From positions 1,178,001 through 1,242,000 of the forward strand of contig CM057058.1 in assembly GCA_029945375.1 (NCBI GenBank): 64,000 nt of DNA, read 5' to 3'. Under the pieces are notes generated by a model. The model was not told the DNA's origin and ran no database searches. It was given only the letters and a program-made list of their open reading frames with translations. This stretch comes from Agaricus subrufescens. Taxonomy: Eukaryota; Basidiomycota; Agaricomycetes; Agaricales; Agaricaceae. The translations under genes were made by a program, and so were the position numbers. Within the stretch, counting starts at the first letter, position 1. The number at the start of each line of letters is the position of its first letter. Positions 37,247 through 48,618 of the stretch are shown here, piece after piece.

Positions 37247-39352
37247 CTAATTTCTCTTCTCCTCGTGTTTATGCCCTTTGTGGGCGGAATATTCATCTAA
37301 GCCTCTGTCGACAAACGAATACGGCAGAGTGAGCCTGTCTCCCGAAGTCCATTCATGAACTTCTGGGCGAAGCAAGGATGATCCATTGGCTACTCGACCA
37401 ACAGACGTATGGTCGAGGACCTGCCTTAGATATCTCAACTCCAACATCCGAGTCAAAACAAGCATGAGGGCGGTCACGATTGAAGGAAGCCATAACAGGA
37501 GGAGGACAAAACCAGGTATCGCGAATCTGAAGTCGTACTCGATAGACGGATGATTAGGCATAACCACCAAAGTTGACTTCATGGTGCTTCCGAGCACAGT
37601 ATTGCTCATGATGTCGGTCCAGATGATATTACGAATGTTTTCGTGTCCGTGAATAGGGTCTTGGTCGATGAGGGACTGGAGTTTTGCTTTGACAGCGTAA
37701 TCGGAAATACCAGCGTAGTCTGTGAGAGTCTGGCCTCTTGTGGACTTATACACAGTTGCCCATCCAGCACTATGAGTGGTTAATGGTTCTCCGGGAGACA
37801 GAATAGGAGCCAAAATTCCTGCTGATCCTGCAGGAAGGTATAGACCTTCGCTACGAGTGGTCCAAAGTGATGGGTCTCCTTCGTATTTATCATCTACTCG
37901 TCCCCACATCAGATTAACATCTGCAATGTTTAAGTTTGTCCTTTCCATAGCCCACAGAACTGGCTGGTGCAAGAGCTGGCGCGTTATTCGGAGGTCTCCA
38001 ATATTGGAAGTATTGAGCGTAGAAAAGGTAGTTGTCTGGATCGATGCGCGAGTAGTGCTAGCACATGCATGAAGGCGCTGGCTCCACCTCGAGCCCATAT
38101 CAAATACTCTCGGGTCTCCACCATCGTTACGAACAGCGGGTGCAAGAAAGATACCACAAAATACTTCAGTATTTGTGAGATTGGCGGTATCCCCTGGGCC
38201 GAATCCTTTACATACAGTCGTGGCAATGGTGTTATCAGTTTCGTTGAAGTATCCAAGGGGCATATAGGCATTTTGTCCGAGCCCAACCTGAACATTGAGG
38301 GTAGTAGTAACGTCGGCCTCCAACGTATAATTCCTCCCATCATAAGAGGATTCGCGGCTCGTATTGAGGAAAAGCATTGCGAAACGATTACTCAATATCG
38401 CTCCTTTATATGCATGTTGTTCAAGATTTATGTGTTGACCGTCACGATTTGATTGGGGATAGTCGCGGGTCAGGTTGTAGAACCCGCCATGGTCGATGAT
38501 ATTGAACGAGCCAACATTTGCCGCGGTACTCGGCCCGAAGGATATGATATACTCAACCGTCAAATTCGTATCAACACATGCAGTGACGGGTTCAAGCCAA
38601 AGGACCTCCTCCGACCACGTCCCTCCAGATGATAGTGATGGCATGGTCATATTCCAAAATCCAACGCCAGGATTTGTCGTAGACATGTCGACAATGAGGC
38701 CTTCAATAGAGAAGATATCTTCACGGAGCAGATTGGACTGAACGGTTCCTAAAATACCAGAACTGCGATTGAAAGAGTCGGAGGTAAAGAATAGTCGGTA
38801 TTGAATGGAAAAAGGACCATGGGGCGTACTGTTGAAAATGTCAACAGTTGTTGGTGCGTAAAGGGATGTATTCACGTTGTCAGGACTTCCTGGACAGGGT
38901 ATAGAGACAGAAAGCCCGCAAGTGCGACCATATTGAAAAGTGTCGCGGTGGGGTGTTGTAGCGAGTCCGATCGGAGATGTATCTGGTATATACTCGGCCG
39001 ACAGGTTTTTCGGATTCACTGGTACAAGGGGACCTTGACGAAGGCCTAATGGCAGAATGACCCCGGCAATGGCTAGAAGGACTGTACTAACTGTGATAAG
39101 ACTCGTGAGAGTGAACACGGCAGCACCAGCTGAGCTAGTTTTGCTTGATTCGGACCGAAGTAAGACCGGCCACAAAGATGAGTGGATAGTGCGACTAAGT
39201 GAACTCCACGAAAGGGCAGAATTTGTCTTCGGCATGAAGTAGACCACCAAAACGACGACGGATACTGGGAATGTGAATTGCACGAATGCGAGTGTGGAGT
39301 TGATAATAGTAGCAGCTTGCGCTACGGAAATATTGGACACAATTAACGTCAT
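37247..39352 (-). CDS. Large membrane glycoprotein, fungal family, paralogue 3
   Basis: Intact single-exon gene, 701 aa, sharing its whole length with the gene at 24803-26989. The chosen ATG gives MTLIVSNISVAQAATIIN, matching the family start. Membrane segments are at about residues 17-40 (FVQFTFPVSVVVLVVYFM), 85-110 (VLLAIAGVILPLGL) and 600-630 (FAIPGFVLLLLWLPSIVTALMLV). The ectodomain has many sequons and a few paired Cys (for example GRTCGLSVSIPC, VCKGFG). Conserved WGRVDDKYE and RNIIWTDIMSN match the other copies, while the C-terminal tail is divergent and shorter. Function unknown. Confidence 0.8.
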   Translation of the reverse strand: MTLIVSNISVAQAATIINSTLAFVQFTFPVSVVVLVVYFMPKTNSALSWSSLSRTIHSSLWPVLLRSESSKTSSAGAAVFTLTSLITVSTVLLAIAGVILPLGLRQGPLVPVNPKNLSAEYIPDTSPIGLATTPHRDTFQYGRTCGLSVSIPCPGSPDNVNTSLYAPTTVDIFNSTPHGPFSIQYRLFFTSDSFNRSSGILGTVQSNLLREDIFSIEGLIVDMSTTNPGVGFWNMTMPSLSSGGTWSEEVLWLEPVTACVDTNLTVEYIISFGPSTAANVGSFNIIDHGGFYNLTRDYPQSNRDGQHINLEQHAYKGAILSNRFAMLFLNTSRESSYDGRNYTLEADVTTTLNVQVGLGQNAYMPLGYFNETDNTIATTVCKGFGPGDTANLTNTEVFCGIFLAPAVRNDGGDPRVFDMGSRWSQRLHACASTTRASIQTTTFSTLNTSNIGDLRITRQLLHQPVLWAMERTNLNIADVNLMWGRVDDKYEGDPSLWTTRSEGLYLPAGSAGILAPILSPGEPLTTHSAGWATVYKSTRGQTLTDYAGISDYAVKAKLQSLIDQDPIHGHENIRNIIWTDIMSNTVLGSTMKSTLVVMPNHPSIEYDFRFAIPGFVLLLLWLPSIVTALMLVLTRMLELRYLRQVLDHTSVGRVANGSSLLRPEVHEWTSGDRLTLPYSFVDRGLDEYSAHKGHKHEEKRN

Positions 39353-40025
39353 CACTCAATGCTTCAACCTCAGTCTAAGTGGCAAAAAATGAGGATTTGT
39401 GGTAGATTACTCATCGTCTGAAGACTTACTCGTATGGAAGATGACCTTTTGTCGGGTTAGCCACTGGAGCGGAAATGAAGAGCTGATGGGACTAAGGGCT
39501 TCCTAGAAACCCATAAATATATACTCAGTTGTTTGGCTTGACTCCACATCTAAGGCGCTACAAATGAAATGAATGAAATGCAACCAGGCACCATCATCGT
39601 GTCGTTCTGGGGGCTAGTATATTCAAATTACGAAATCGTGGCGACCGCCAAGTCAGTAGGGCAAGCACCAAGTCATTAAGACAAACATCCCTAATTGGAG
39701 ATGTCTACCAAATTCTCCTGCGAAATTCGAGATTGACACAGTATGAAATGGCATTACGAAAGTCAGGGGGGAAGAAGATTGAGAACAGATTAGAAATCAC
39801 CAGCCAAGGTGTGAGAGGACTTGGTTGTTAATGATAAAGACAATGCGATCCATGAGAAATAGCCGGTATATAGGTTATGAAAAAGAAGAACATAACTCAG
39901 TCAAAGCGAAAACAGTCCTAGCTGAAGAACCAATCGAGGCAACTCGTGATCACGATGGTGTAACGAAAGGTGGCTGTATTATATAAGCCATCTATACATT
40001 TCCCAAATTGCAAACAGCAAAAGGA
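39353..40025. other. Intergenic between paralogue 3 and the permease
   Basis: Promoter side of paralogue 3 and 3' flank of the permease; nothing else seen. Confidence 0.45.
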
Positions 40026-42904
40026 TTAAAATAGCACCTCCGCCGTTTTTTCAAAGACGTTCCGCGGTTTCAAGGGTGGAAGCTCTGTCTCTTCCAACGA
40101 GGGAATACCCTATAATAGAAGACGAGATCAAGTCGATGCCTAAGTATATGTGATGTTCCGCGTATACGTACAGTGTAGAAGTCCATCTCGGATACTTTCC
40201 AAAATTTTGTACGCTTGCCTATTTTCCAGATAGCGTATAGGCCCAAGAATATAGGAATATTTATGTCTAACCAAGAAAAAGTAAACCACATGAAACAATG
40301 GGATGTAGGGGGTACTTACAGGAGGTAAGAAACTTAGAGGTATCCCAATCCCAAAAAACTACAAGGCCATTCATCAAAATGAAAAATGACGTCCAGAACA
40401 TGGCCCAGTAGGCAAGATATGGCTGAAGGATACTGTTGTAAGTTTTGGATTTGGGGTCAATACCCTGTGCTTTCAACCCAGCACCTGGATGAAGCATTTG
40501 TCAAAAAACCGATAGAAACTATGCGAATCCATCACATACGGAAACGTGAGTATGTCAAGTTGATCGAGAACCAGCTGAAGAAGCCCCCTGTGGCTGTTAG
40601 GCTATATAACCAACTAGACGAAAATATTGTGTCACTTTAAAGACTAATAGGCTCGCGTCTCAACTCACGTGAAGGCTGTTTCCGCTCCCTTGGAGACAGC
40701 CATAAATGACAGAGCAGCAAAAGCGGACTACTTTTTTGTAAGATGGAAATATTAAAATACTCTAGAAAAACACTCACGGCTGTACCGATTGCGGCAATTG
40801 GTAGACCGTTCTTCGTGCATCGGGTGAGATACCCGGGAGCTTGACCCCGAAGCGCAAGACCATATAAAATGCGAGACGCACAGTATAACATGCTGTTTCC
40901 GGCTGAGAAAGCGCTAGTGAAGATGCACGCATTAATGATGTGGGGGAAGACTGTTCAGAATACCTCAGTATTAACACACTATATTTTGGAACGCTCTTGA
41001 CTCACTTTTGACACCTGCGCGGTTAAAAGCAATCACGAATGGGGATTGTGTAGCAGTTCCAACCGCTAGAGTGACAGGTAGATAAAGTCAAGGTACACAT
41101 GAAGTCGAGAGACACATACAATTAAGTAAAGCGTCGTCGTTGTAGGCAACTAACATGCCAACCACTATTATGCCCAAAATCTTCCATACAAATTAGAGTT
41201 TAGACATAGAATCACGTATGTAAAAACATACGTAGAAGATAACAATCCGCCAGAAAACACGACGAATGGCTTTCACAACATTACGACGCGGACTTTCCGT
41301 CTCTGACGCGGCACTATACATCTCATTAGCCACAATGAAATGATAAGACTGCAAGAAATATTACATGGCAACCGCTTCTATACCTTGGAAAGCGAAAGTA
41401 GCTTGTACGAGAACATTGATAAACGCCAGAAGGCGATCATTGTTGATATTACTGACGAGGTTAGCACGATTGAAGGCACCTGGATTACTCCAGTACTAGA
41501 AGTTGATTAAGACAGGCTCCAGTCCAGGTCAACTTGAGTACCTACCCGGAAACCAGTCCGCTGATGGTCAGGTCCTCCTCCGAGGTCGATAATCAAACCC
41601 GACAGCAAGAGAGCAATGATTAGCAATACTAAAACTCGTCAAAAATCGCTTTGACAAGCCTAGAACTTTTTGTCGCCTACTTTTGATCATTGCAAAAACG
41701 AACTCCGCTTGAAGGAGCACCTTCAATCATTGACCGCGCTTAAAATTGATTTATGAAACTTACCCTCTCCGAACCACCTAATGAAAGCACGATTAGACGG
41801 AGTCTATCTTACTGGGTGAAATGTATACCTGACACCAAAAATATTGATCGCGCACATAGTGATGGCCAAAACCTCAATCGAGTGGTTGGGATTTGTGAGT
41901 TCAAGGATGAAATTGAGTGCTTACAGCTGCATAGATAGCGGCGTGATGATCCTGAAATCAAGAATTAGATATCGGTTCGTCAGACTCAGAAGTCGGATAT
42001 CTAAAGAAATGGATAACCCCACATTATGATCCCAAAACGTGATCAATACGACCGAAGCGCTAACTTCTGTTGGAATCGTCATCCTACGAGGTATGGAGTT
42101 TCATTCAATTATTCTAGCCAGAATGAATATAGAACTCACGCGCTAGTATAAAAGTAATTCTGAAAATCCATTCAAGTATCAAGAATAAGTATAGGATCAA
42201 CTCCAAAGGATAGAAAACTCTTACCCAGCCAAGGGCAAAACCAAGAGACGGATCAACCCAACGTGCAGCTACATTTTTACGGTTCAGCTGTGTCATGGAA
42301 GGACATATATAGTTGATTTTGAATGACTTTCTCACCGAAATGGGGAAAGGTACCAGAAATGGGAGCCCAAGTCGTCATCTCGCCAAGTGAACAAAGCGTC
42401 CTTACAAGAAGATAAGTGCAAAAGAAACGATCCAAAGAGAGATCAATCATACGAGTAAGCAACGCTACCCACAAGGAGGTAGGCTATCAGAGCACCAGCT
42501 GGACCCGCTGTGTGCAATGTACCCCCAGATCCCAGAAACAGACCCGTTCCGATGGTTCCAGCAATCTGTATGGAAAAACTTTAGGTGATCTATGTCATGC
42601 TATTGCAAGACTGTGGACCGACGGCAATCCTAATACATTTGATGATATAAGTTGTTCTAGATCCGTTTAAAATAAGAACATGACATCACTAACATTTGAA
42701 TGTGCCTTTGTTTTAGACGTCGCTGGACTTTATCGATATCGTGCACATCAAATCGATGCCTAAAGCGAGGCGATTACAGAAGATGTATATGAAAATAATC
42801 ATGACATACTCTTCACCAGCTACAACAACTGTACTGGTCTCGATAATTTCTCCCTTTTCCAGAGAGCCATTATGATGTATCGAATCGAATTTCTCTTCAG
42901 ACAT
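40026..42904 (-). CDS. Amino-acid permease (APC superfamily, YAT/AAT type)
   Basis: Plasma-membrane proton-coupled amino-acid transporter, expected to have 12 membrane helices. The gene is cut by about twenty short introns, and I could follow the protein through nearly all. It begins [14 protein letters not shown], then [22 protein letters not shown] before helix 1 ([16 protein letters not shown]). Next come [58 protein letters not shown], the conserved [76 protein letters not shown] and [13 protein letters not shown]. The last exon ends EKTAEVLF and stop. Phase fits at the junctions checked. Substrate range cannot be read from sequence. Confidence 0.92.
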
Positions 42905-43238
42905 AGTGACGACAGAAGAAAGGGGAAAATTCTGATAACCAAAATTCGTACGACGTATAAATACAGTCAAAACGTACCCAGGATCAAGCTTCTGTCCGAT
43001 AACCAATCTGCCAAACAGCAGTTTAGCTATTGCTCATGTGTTGTTGATAGTAGATTCGTGGTACTTCTTTGCCCGCATGACTTGCCGATCTAGATCCGGG
43101 TCTACAATGTTGACACGCGTATTTATAACTCTAGGGGCTACCCTTTGCAGGCCGTGATGTCGACCGACCGTTCTTCACCAGCTCCTATACCCAAGTCGCC
43201 GAGTTAAACTTGGGTATCAAGAGAGAAAGGGTACAAGA
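42905..43238. other. Upstream region of the permease
   Basis: About 330 bp; no gene supported. It contains the permease promoter (reading leftwards) and the 3' flank of the coiled-coil gene. Confidence 0.4.
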
Positions 43239-43856
43239 CTAAGGTTCACCTTGTGAACCCTCTACCATCAGACCTCGTGTTGAGATGTCGTCTAACCTAA
43301 CCTGCAACGCCTGAATTTGAACCTTGAGCTCTTGGTTCTCACTTCTCAGCCTACTAATCTCCTTATCCTTCAGTCTTCCAGAAGCATGAGCAACGTCCTC
43401 AGCAAACTGCCCCCCTTGTCTCCAAATCACCCTCTCACGTTCCATCGCCTCTCTCTCTTGTCTGATCTCAATCCTCTCCCTTAAAATCTTCTCGCGTTCA
43501 GCCTCCAAGTGTGCCCATGTAGCCTGAATTTCTTGGGACAATTCAGCGTTGAACAAGTGGATTAAGCGATCTGCTGCTCCGTGGATACTTTCTGAATAAA
43601 CGTTTCCAGACGACGGAAGGGGCAATGAACTTGCTGATGCCGACACTGGTGGCGCTGGTGGTGCTGGTGGTGCAGGTGCTGTTGACCGTGGAGCGTGCGC
43701 GCGAGTATTAAAGGAAGAATGATGCATCGGACCCCTGGTTATTGGCTCTGTCGCAGATGGGTGCACAACACAGAAAGCGATTATTGGATTCAAGAACGAC
43801 GTTGCCACGTTATATATCACATATTTACAGTATGGTGTGCTTTGACCCTGATTCAT
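43239..43856 (-). CDS. Coiled-coil protein, uncharacterised
   Basis: An open frame of up to 205 codons. The first 40 codons read poorly and may be untranslated or intronic; a start at the ATG opening MHHSSFNTRAHAPRS (about 43724) is more likely, or an upstream exon joins here. The credible part has a Pro/Ala repeat (APAPPAPPAPPVSASASS), then a long charged helix: ELSQEIQATWAHLEAEREK, IEIRQEREAMERERVIW, and a leucine-spaced end (EISRLRSENQELKVQIQAL). This predicts a parallel coiled coil of about 100 residues, bZIP-like at its end (SENQELKVQIQAL) but without a clear DNA-binding basic region. Function not assignable. Confidence 0.5.
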   Translation of the reverse strand: MNQGQSTPYCKYVIYNVATSFLNPIIAFCVVHPSATEPITRGPMHHSSFNTRAHAPRSTAPAPPAPPAPPVSASASSLPLPSSGNVYSESIHGAADRLIHLFNAELSQEIQATWAHLEAEREKILRERIEIRQEREAMERERVIWRQGGQFAEDVAHASGRLKDKEISRLRSENQELKVQIQALQVRLDDISTRGLMVEGSQGEP

Positions 43857-44669
43857 TTATGATCCGTACCTGGAATTCATGCAAACAACAACAGATGTCC
43901 TAGCCCCTATATCGATAATATTCTCAGGGGGCCTACAAGAAGAACGCGAATGCGTTGAAAAAAAATATAATTGAACAATCCTGGCAGTGGATGGTCTTGT
44001 GGAGGAGGGAGCGAGATGATGAATAGCAAAAGGGAGCGGCGAACGCGGATGCCTTGTACCAAACACACAGGATATCATTTATACCCGGGCATCAAGTTCT
44101 TGCATCAGATTCCTCACCATTGATGATAAAAGAATAAAAGCATCCTACTGAGGCGCTCGCTGCCTCAGGAGTTGATTCGACTCCACGAATGCAGTGGCGC
44201 ACGCCAAGTAGTATGATCGCGTCACGAATATTTGGCTATTCAAGAATGTAAATGAGATCAAAAGCCGTATAAACCGCCCGCAGGAATCAGTCACTTCCGG
44301 GCCGCCGACGAGCTGTCTCTTCGAGTGCGGCGGAAGTAACTTACCCTAGGTGGGGACTGGCGCAGGAAGCGCATGGGCAAAGCTTGCATAGTCCTTGAAG
44401 CTTCACTGGTCGCCTTGTTAGTCCAAAGAGCCTTACTGATGATGATTACTGGCTCAGCTCGCCAAGTTCTACCAATAGTTTGTCAATGAAACCTTTATTC
44501 AGTACCGATGAATATTACATTAAGGTTTTGGATTCTTATACCAGATTCTTGCCTTGCCGCCTCTTTCCCAATATCTATCCACCTACTAAACCCTCATGTC
44601 ACAAAGAATAACACACAGCCCGAGAGAACAATCAAGTCACTATTATATACAATCAAAGGAAAACTTCTC
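43857..44669. other. Intergenic, 0.8 kb
   Basis: No supportable gene. Open frames here have no splice logic or recognisable content. Confidence 0.4.
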
Positions 44670-46850
44670 TCACAAATCCCTTCTCATACCATGTAATTGC
44701 CCTGCAAGCCCATTCCCAAAAACATCCCCACCCGTAAACGAAATCCTCTTTCCCTTCGTGTCCTCCGCATAATTCTCATAAAAATTATTCTGATCCTTGC
44801 CCAATGCCAGCCCATCGCTTTCCCCAGTCCTCCCCGGCCCATCCCAAAAATGGAACGCTCGACTATGAACGCCATACGACGCAGGAACAATCTCCAATAA
44901 ATCACCACGAGCAATTTCGATCGCTGGGATTTCTGCCGCTGGAAGACCGACAAGGTAGGCGAGAAGACATCGAATGACGGATGCATGGCCTATGATCAAA
45001 AGATCTTCACTTTCACGTTCGAGCTCAATCAGAATGGGCTCCAATCGAACTACAAACATGAACTCAGCATGACGTGGGTTTTCAACAGAACACATATATA
45101 CATACCACTTAGATCATGATAACTCTCCGCTCGTGGTACACGATACGAATACGGATCCTTCGTAAACCTATCCCAATCCTCTGGATAATATTTCTTCGCC
45201 TGATCCGGAGTCAAACCATCCCAAATCCCAGGATTAATCTCCAACATTTGCGTCTTCTCTACAACCTTTATTTCAGGAATAACCGCCTTGGATTGTTTCG
45301 ACTGAAGAAGAGGTGTGGAAGCACCACTAGGCGCCCCCAAGCCGAGTCCATCAGCGAGAGCATCGGAGATAGGTCTGAGACGGGGAGTATGAACGGGCGC
45401 GTCTCTCGCAACTATCCCCTGGATCGGTAATTTAAGAGTTTTGTTTGGGTTAAGTTTACTCCCAAGCACATCGTTTCTTGCATCTGGGAGGATTTCTGAA
45501 AGTTGAGTATCTGCTGATTCAAGATCTCCTGGTAGGGGACTAGAAAGGCAAGGCCAAGCAGTATGATGAGCCCTCCGGCGAGTTGAAGTCCATATCTACA
45601 TAGCATATATCAGTATCAACGTCGTGTTTTCACGATAGTGGTACTTACAACAAGTTTACGTTGAGCCGGATCTATACCACGTTCTTGTAATACCTTCATC
45701 CTCCGCGAAAGAACAGTATCCTTGAGTTTCTCAGCATATTGCCAGCCCGCAGGTGAAAGGTCAGAGTCGGCTTTATACGAGTGTTCAATCAACGATTGAC
45801 CTGACTGAAAGCTATTTCATGAGATGTCAGGGTAGTATGTAACGAAGGATGAGACGCACACGAGCAAACCATATTGTACGAAATCGGTTGTGGATGTTCA
45901 TCAGGAAGAAGACAATTCTGGACTATAATGATATATGCGTTACTTTGATTAGCTCTTTTCGGTTTAAGGATATGAATCGTACTTGGAGATAACCTTGAAT
46001 TTTCTATAGGAGGTAAATCACGCGTTAATTGATGAAAAGTCATGAAGATATTGTGTTACGCACGTTCAACAATATCTTCTCGCCAACATTGAATATGCGG
46101 ATATATGGCCATGTGAGCTCTTCGACTGGTTCGTAAAATCGTTCACGATCCCTAATACGACCGTAATAATCTTCAACAGCTTTATCAGGGTCCCACCCTT
46201 TGTACTAGAATCGAGAACATAAACAAATCAGCCAGGACTAGAGTCGAAGACCTTGAAGGACGCATACATCCGGAGATGAGATCTTGACACTACGGATGTT
46301 CCTTTCAATAACCTCTTGCTTATCGCAACAGGATTCTACAATATCATTAATGGGCCATCAATAAAGAATCAAGAAAAAGGCGCACCAAGAAAAATAATAT
46401 GAATAGCCTTTTTCTCAAATTTCTCCGCCATCGCTTCTCTAGCCGCTCTCGTACCATTGTTAGCATCATAAATCACCACCTGTCCTCCCGAATCAAAGAA
46501 GCCCCAGATCAACTCTTCGCATCCCAAAGCAACACTCTTCCTCAGCTCCTCCGTCTCAGGCGATCTCGTACCTGATACACACGAGTCCGTCAGACATCTC
46601 AGGGGGTAAGACTCGGATACAGACCATAAGAGAAATAATCAGGCGGCAGCTTCTGTGCACCTCCCAACGTCTTGCGTCGATAATCGCCCATACTGATAAC
46701 CTGAGTCTTGACACCCGTCCATCGCAAGTATCGCTCCAATGCTCGTGAAATGTGTGTTTTGCCTCGCGCGGGGAGACCAACGGTAAGAACTAGGATCTTT
46801 CCAGCATGAAAGAGCAGGCCAGAGGCCGTAACGTATAAGGGGGCGACCAT
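44670..46850 (-). CDS. 6-phosphofructo-2-kinase/fructose-2,6-bisphosphatase family protein
   Basis: Sets the level of fructose-2,6-bisphosphate, the activator of glycolytic phosphofructokinase. About nine short introns. The kinase domain has the P-loop GLPARGKTHISRALERYL, VISMGDYRR, ELIWGFFDSGGQVVIYDANN and ESCCDKQEVIERNI. The phosphatase-fold domain follows: MNIHNRFRTIWFARSGQS, GWQYAEKLKD, WTSTRRRAHHTA, EINPGIWDGLT, YPRAESYHDL-like and IIGHASVIRCLLAYL. At the key position the usual RHGES is ARSGQS, so the catalytic His is Ser, across a splice junction. An insert of about 100 residues separates TSTRRRAHHTA from EINPG. The protein is therefore probably kinase-only, as reported for yeast PFK26. 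It starts close to the P-loop, unlike yeast enzymes with long heads. Confidence 0.9.
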
Positions 46851-47123
46851 AGGCTATGTACCGGCTATAGTATCGAAGAAACTGGGATCGCGGGTCGTGC
46901 TGAGGGGTTGGATCAGTCTTCGGTGGTATGAGTCTGGGGTCGAGGTAGATAACCGAGCATTGAATCTAATTATTACGTAATTATGACATTAGCGAGAATA
47001 TCCATTTCAAACAACCGACAACCATCGACACGAAAAAAAAATACAAAGAGAAAGCAGACGAAACACGAGAGTCGCAACGAGAGCCACAAAAGAACGAAAA
47101 AGAAGAATCAAATGACCGGGTGA
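46851..47123. other. Intergenic, upstream of the PFK-2 gene
   Basis: Short spacer that must hold the PFK-2 promoter and the 3' flank of the Yra1-like gene; an A-rich stretch is near 47030-47060. Confidence 0.4.
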
Positions 47124-48047
47124 TCAGACGGCAATTCCGATGGCCCCAGCTCGATAATCCTCCATCTCTCTATCCAAATCGTCTTTCGACATGGGTGTTT
47201 TGACAACGTGCCCACCTACGCGACCCATAATGCTATTCCCTGCGAGTTGTTTCTTCTTCAGTCGTTTGGGGCCTTTCTTTTGTCGAATGCGCCGTGGTGG
47301 AACAGCTGGTGGCTGAGTTCTTTGTTGTCTGTGTGGCAGGTGTCAGGACGGGTAAGAGAGGATTGGTGAGGAGATACGCACAATGTAAGTGCAGGCTTCG
47401 ACGATGATGCGTTCGAGTAAGCTGGCTCGTCAGAAATCTTTCCCCCTAAGCGACCCAATAATGCAGGAGCAACGACAGGGGGCTCTTGATCCACTGGACC
47501 GGGAATACCATCATAGACGATTTCAACTTTGATCGCCTTTCCTGTCAATGAGAAGAGAGTTTGAGCGTGCAGATCGGCAGCCAAGAAGACCATGATATAC
47601 GTACGGCCGTCCACGAACTTTCCATCATACTTCTGTCGCGCGAGAGCAGCATCTCCTGGGCGAGCGAATGTAACGACAGCCATTCCCTTTGACTTGCCCT
47701 GACTATTATACACCAAAAACATGTCCGTCAGTGGTCCCACTGTTTTCTTGAACAAGTCCTACAAGCAAGATTTAGGCAAGTGAAGACAAGATCTTTGAGC
47801 AGCTCACCTCAACCTCAAGCGGAGTCACGTCAACTGGCAATCTGGTCAACAAAATCTTACTACCCGGTTCCTTCCCTTTTTTTGCTGTAGTTCCGTTCGC
47901 ATTGTTTACGTTGTTGACCAAGTTGGGCTTCCACGCAGGGGCAGGAATGGCTTTGTTGCCAAGCAATTGGCGCTTCGGACCATGGAAGTTGTTGAGTCGA
48001 GCAGCTGCGGCAGCTTGCAGGCGTTGTACATGCGATTGATTGAACAT
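47124..48047 (-). CDS. mRNA export adaptor, Yra1/ALY/REF type
   Basis: RNA-binding adaptor that links spliced mRNA, through TREX and Mex67/TAP, to nuclear export. Introns 47759-47807, 47542-47604 and 47329-47381 give 252 aa in frame. An Ala/Arg-rich, basic N-terminus (QRLQAAAAARLNN) precedes a single RRM (KILLTRLPVDVTPLEVE, then DLFKKTVGPLTDMFLVY, SKGMAVVTFARP, RKAIKVEIVYDG). The C-terminus is basic (RRIRQKKGPKRLKKKQ) and ends in the conserved helix MSKDDLDREMEDYRA, which in ALY/Yra1 binds the helicase Sub2/UAP56. The usual matching helix at the N-terminus is not evident from this start, so an upstream exon may be missing. It is divergent to the NACHT array. Confidence 0.88.
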
Positions 48048-48618
48048 GTCCGATTCGCAGACGTGAGTTTCAGAGGGATTCGACGCGTAGTCAGGAAATC
48101 TTGGAGGTTGAAGGCGAGTTGAGAGGGAAGTCGTCCAGAAAGACCCAAGCCTCTTCAAGGAGGACACGAATCGAAGTGATCAAGCCACGTCGCTTTGGTG
48201 AATAGGATCCCCCCCGGGTCACCGAAGGTCGGTGTTGCCACAAATGCTGGTGGAGGAGGTCAGTGCAATGCGAAGTTCGGCCGGCGTGATCGCAACACGC
48301 TTGATCCTTGATTTGTGTCCTTTCGGGGGGGTTGCCAAACAAAGGTAAAACCCAGAATTGATATTACTTCGGAGCCTTGCCGAACAGGGATTGTACTCTA
48401 ACGCCATCCGCCCCCTGGAAGGCACCGGTCTCACTACTTCGCTACCTATCATGCACTTTGCATTGATCTGCTATGGCCTGCAAGTGAAACCAAAAATACA
48501 GCGGGCACCGCAGTGCTCAAAGGCACAGAAAAGGGTCGGAGGGAGATGAGGGAGATAACGTTTCTATAAAAAGCGTGTGCTTTTCCAACAATGCAGTGTT
48601 CGTGCTCCAGCGTTCTCA
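48048..48618. promoter_or_regulatory. Divergent promoter region, Yra1-like gene and NACHT gene A
   Basis: About 570 bp between two divergent starts. On the plus strand a TATA element (TATAAAAA, 48565-48572) lies 54 bp before the gene A start codon. Confidence 0.45.
48565..48572 (+). promoter_or_regulatory. TATA box of NACHT gene A
   Basis: TATAAAAA, 54 bp before the ATG. A similar element precedes copy D and two other places in the array. Confidence 0.5.

Noticed and set aside
43857..44078. 73-codon frame upstream of the coiled-coil gene
   Set aside because: No similarity and no consistent splice into the downstream gene; probably untranslated or promoter sequence.
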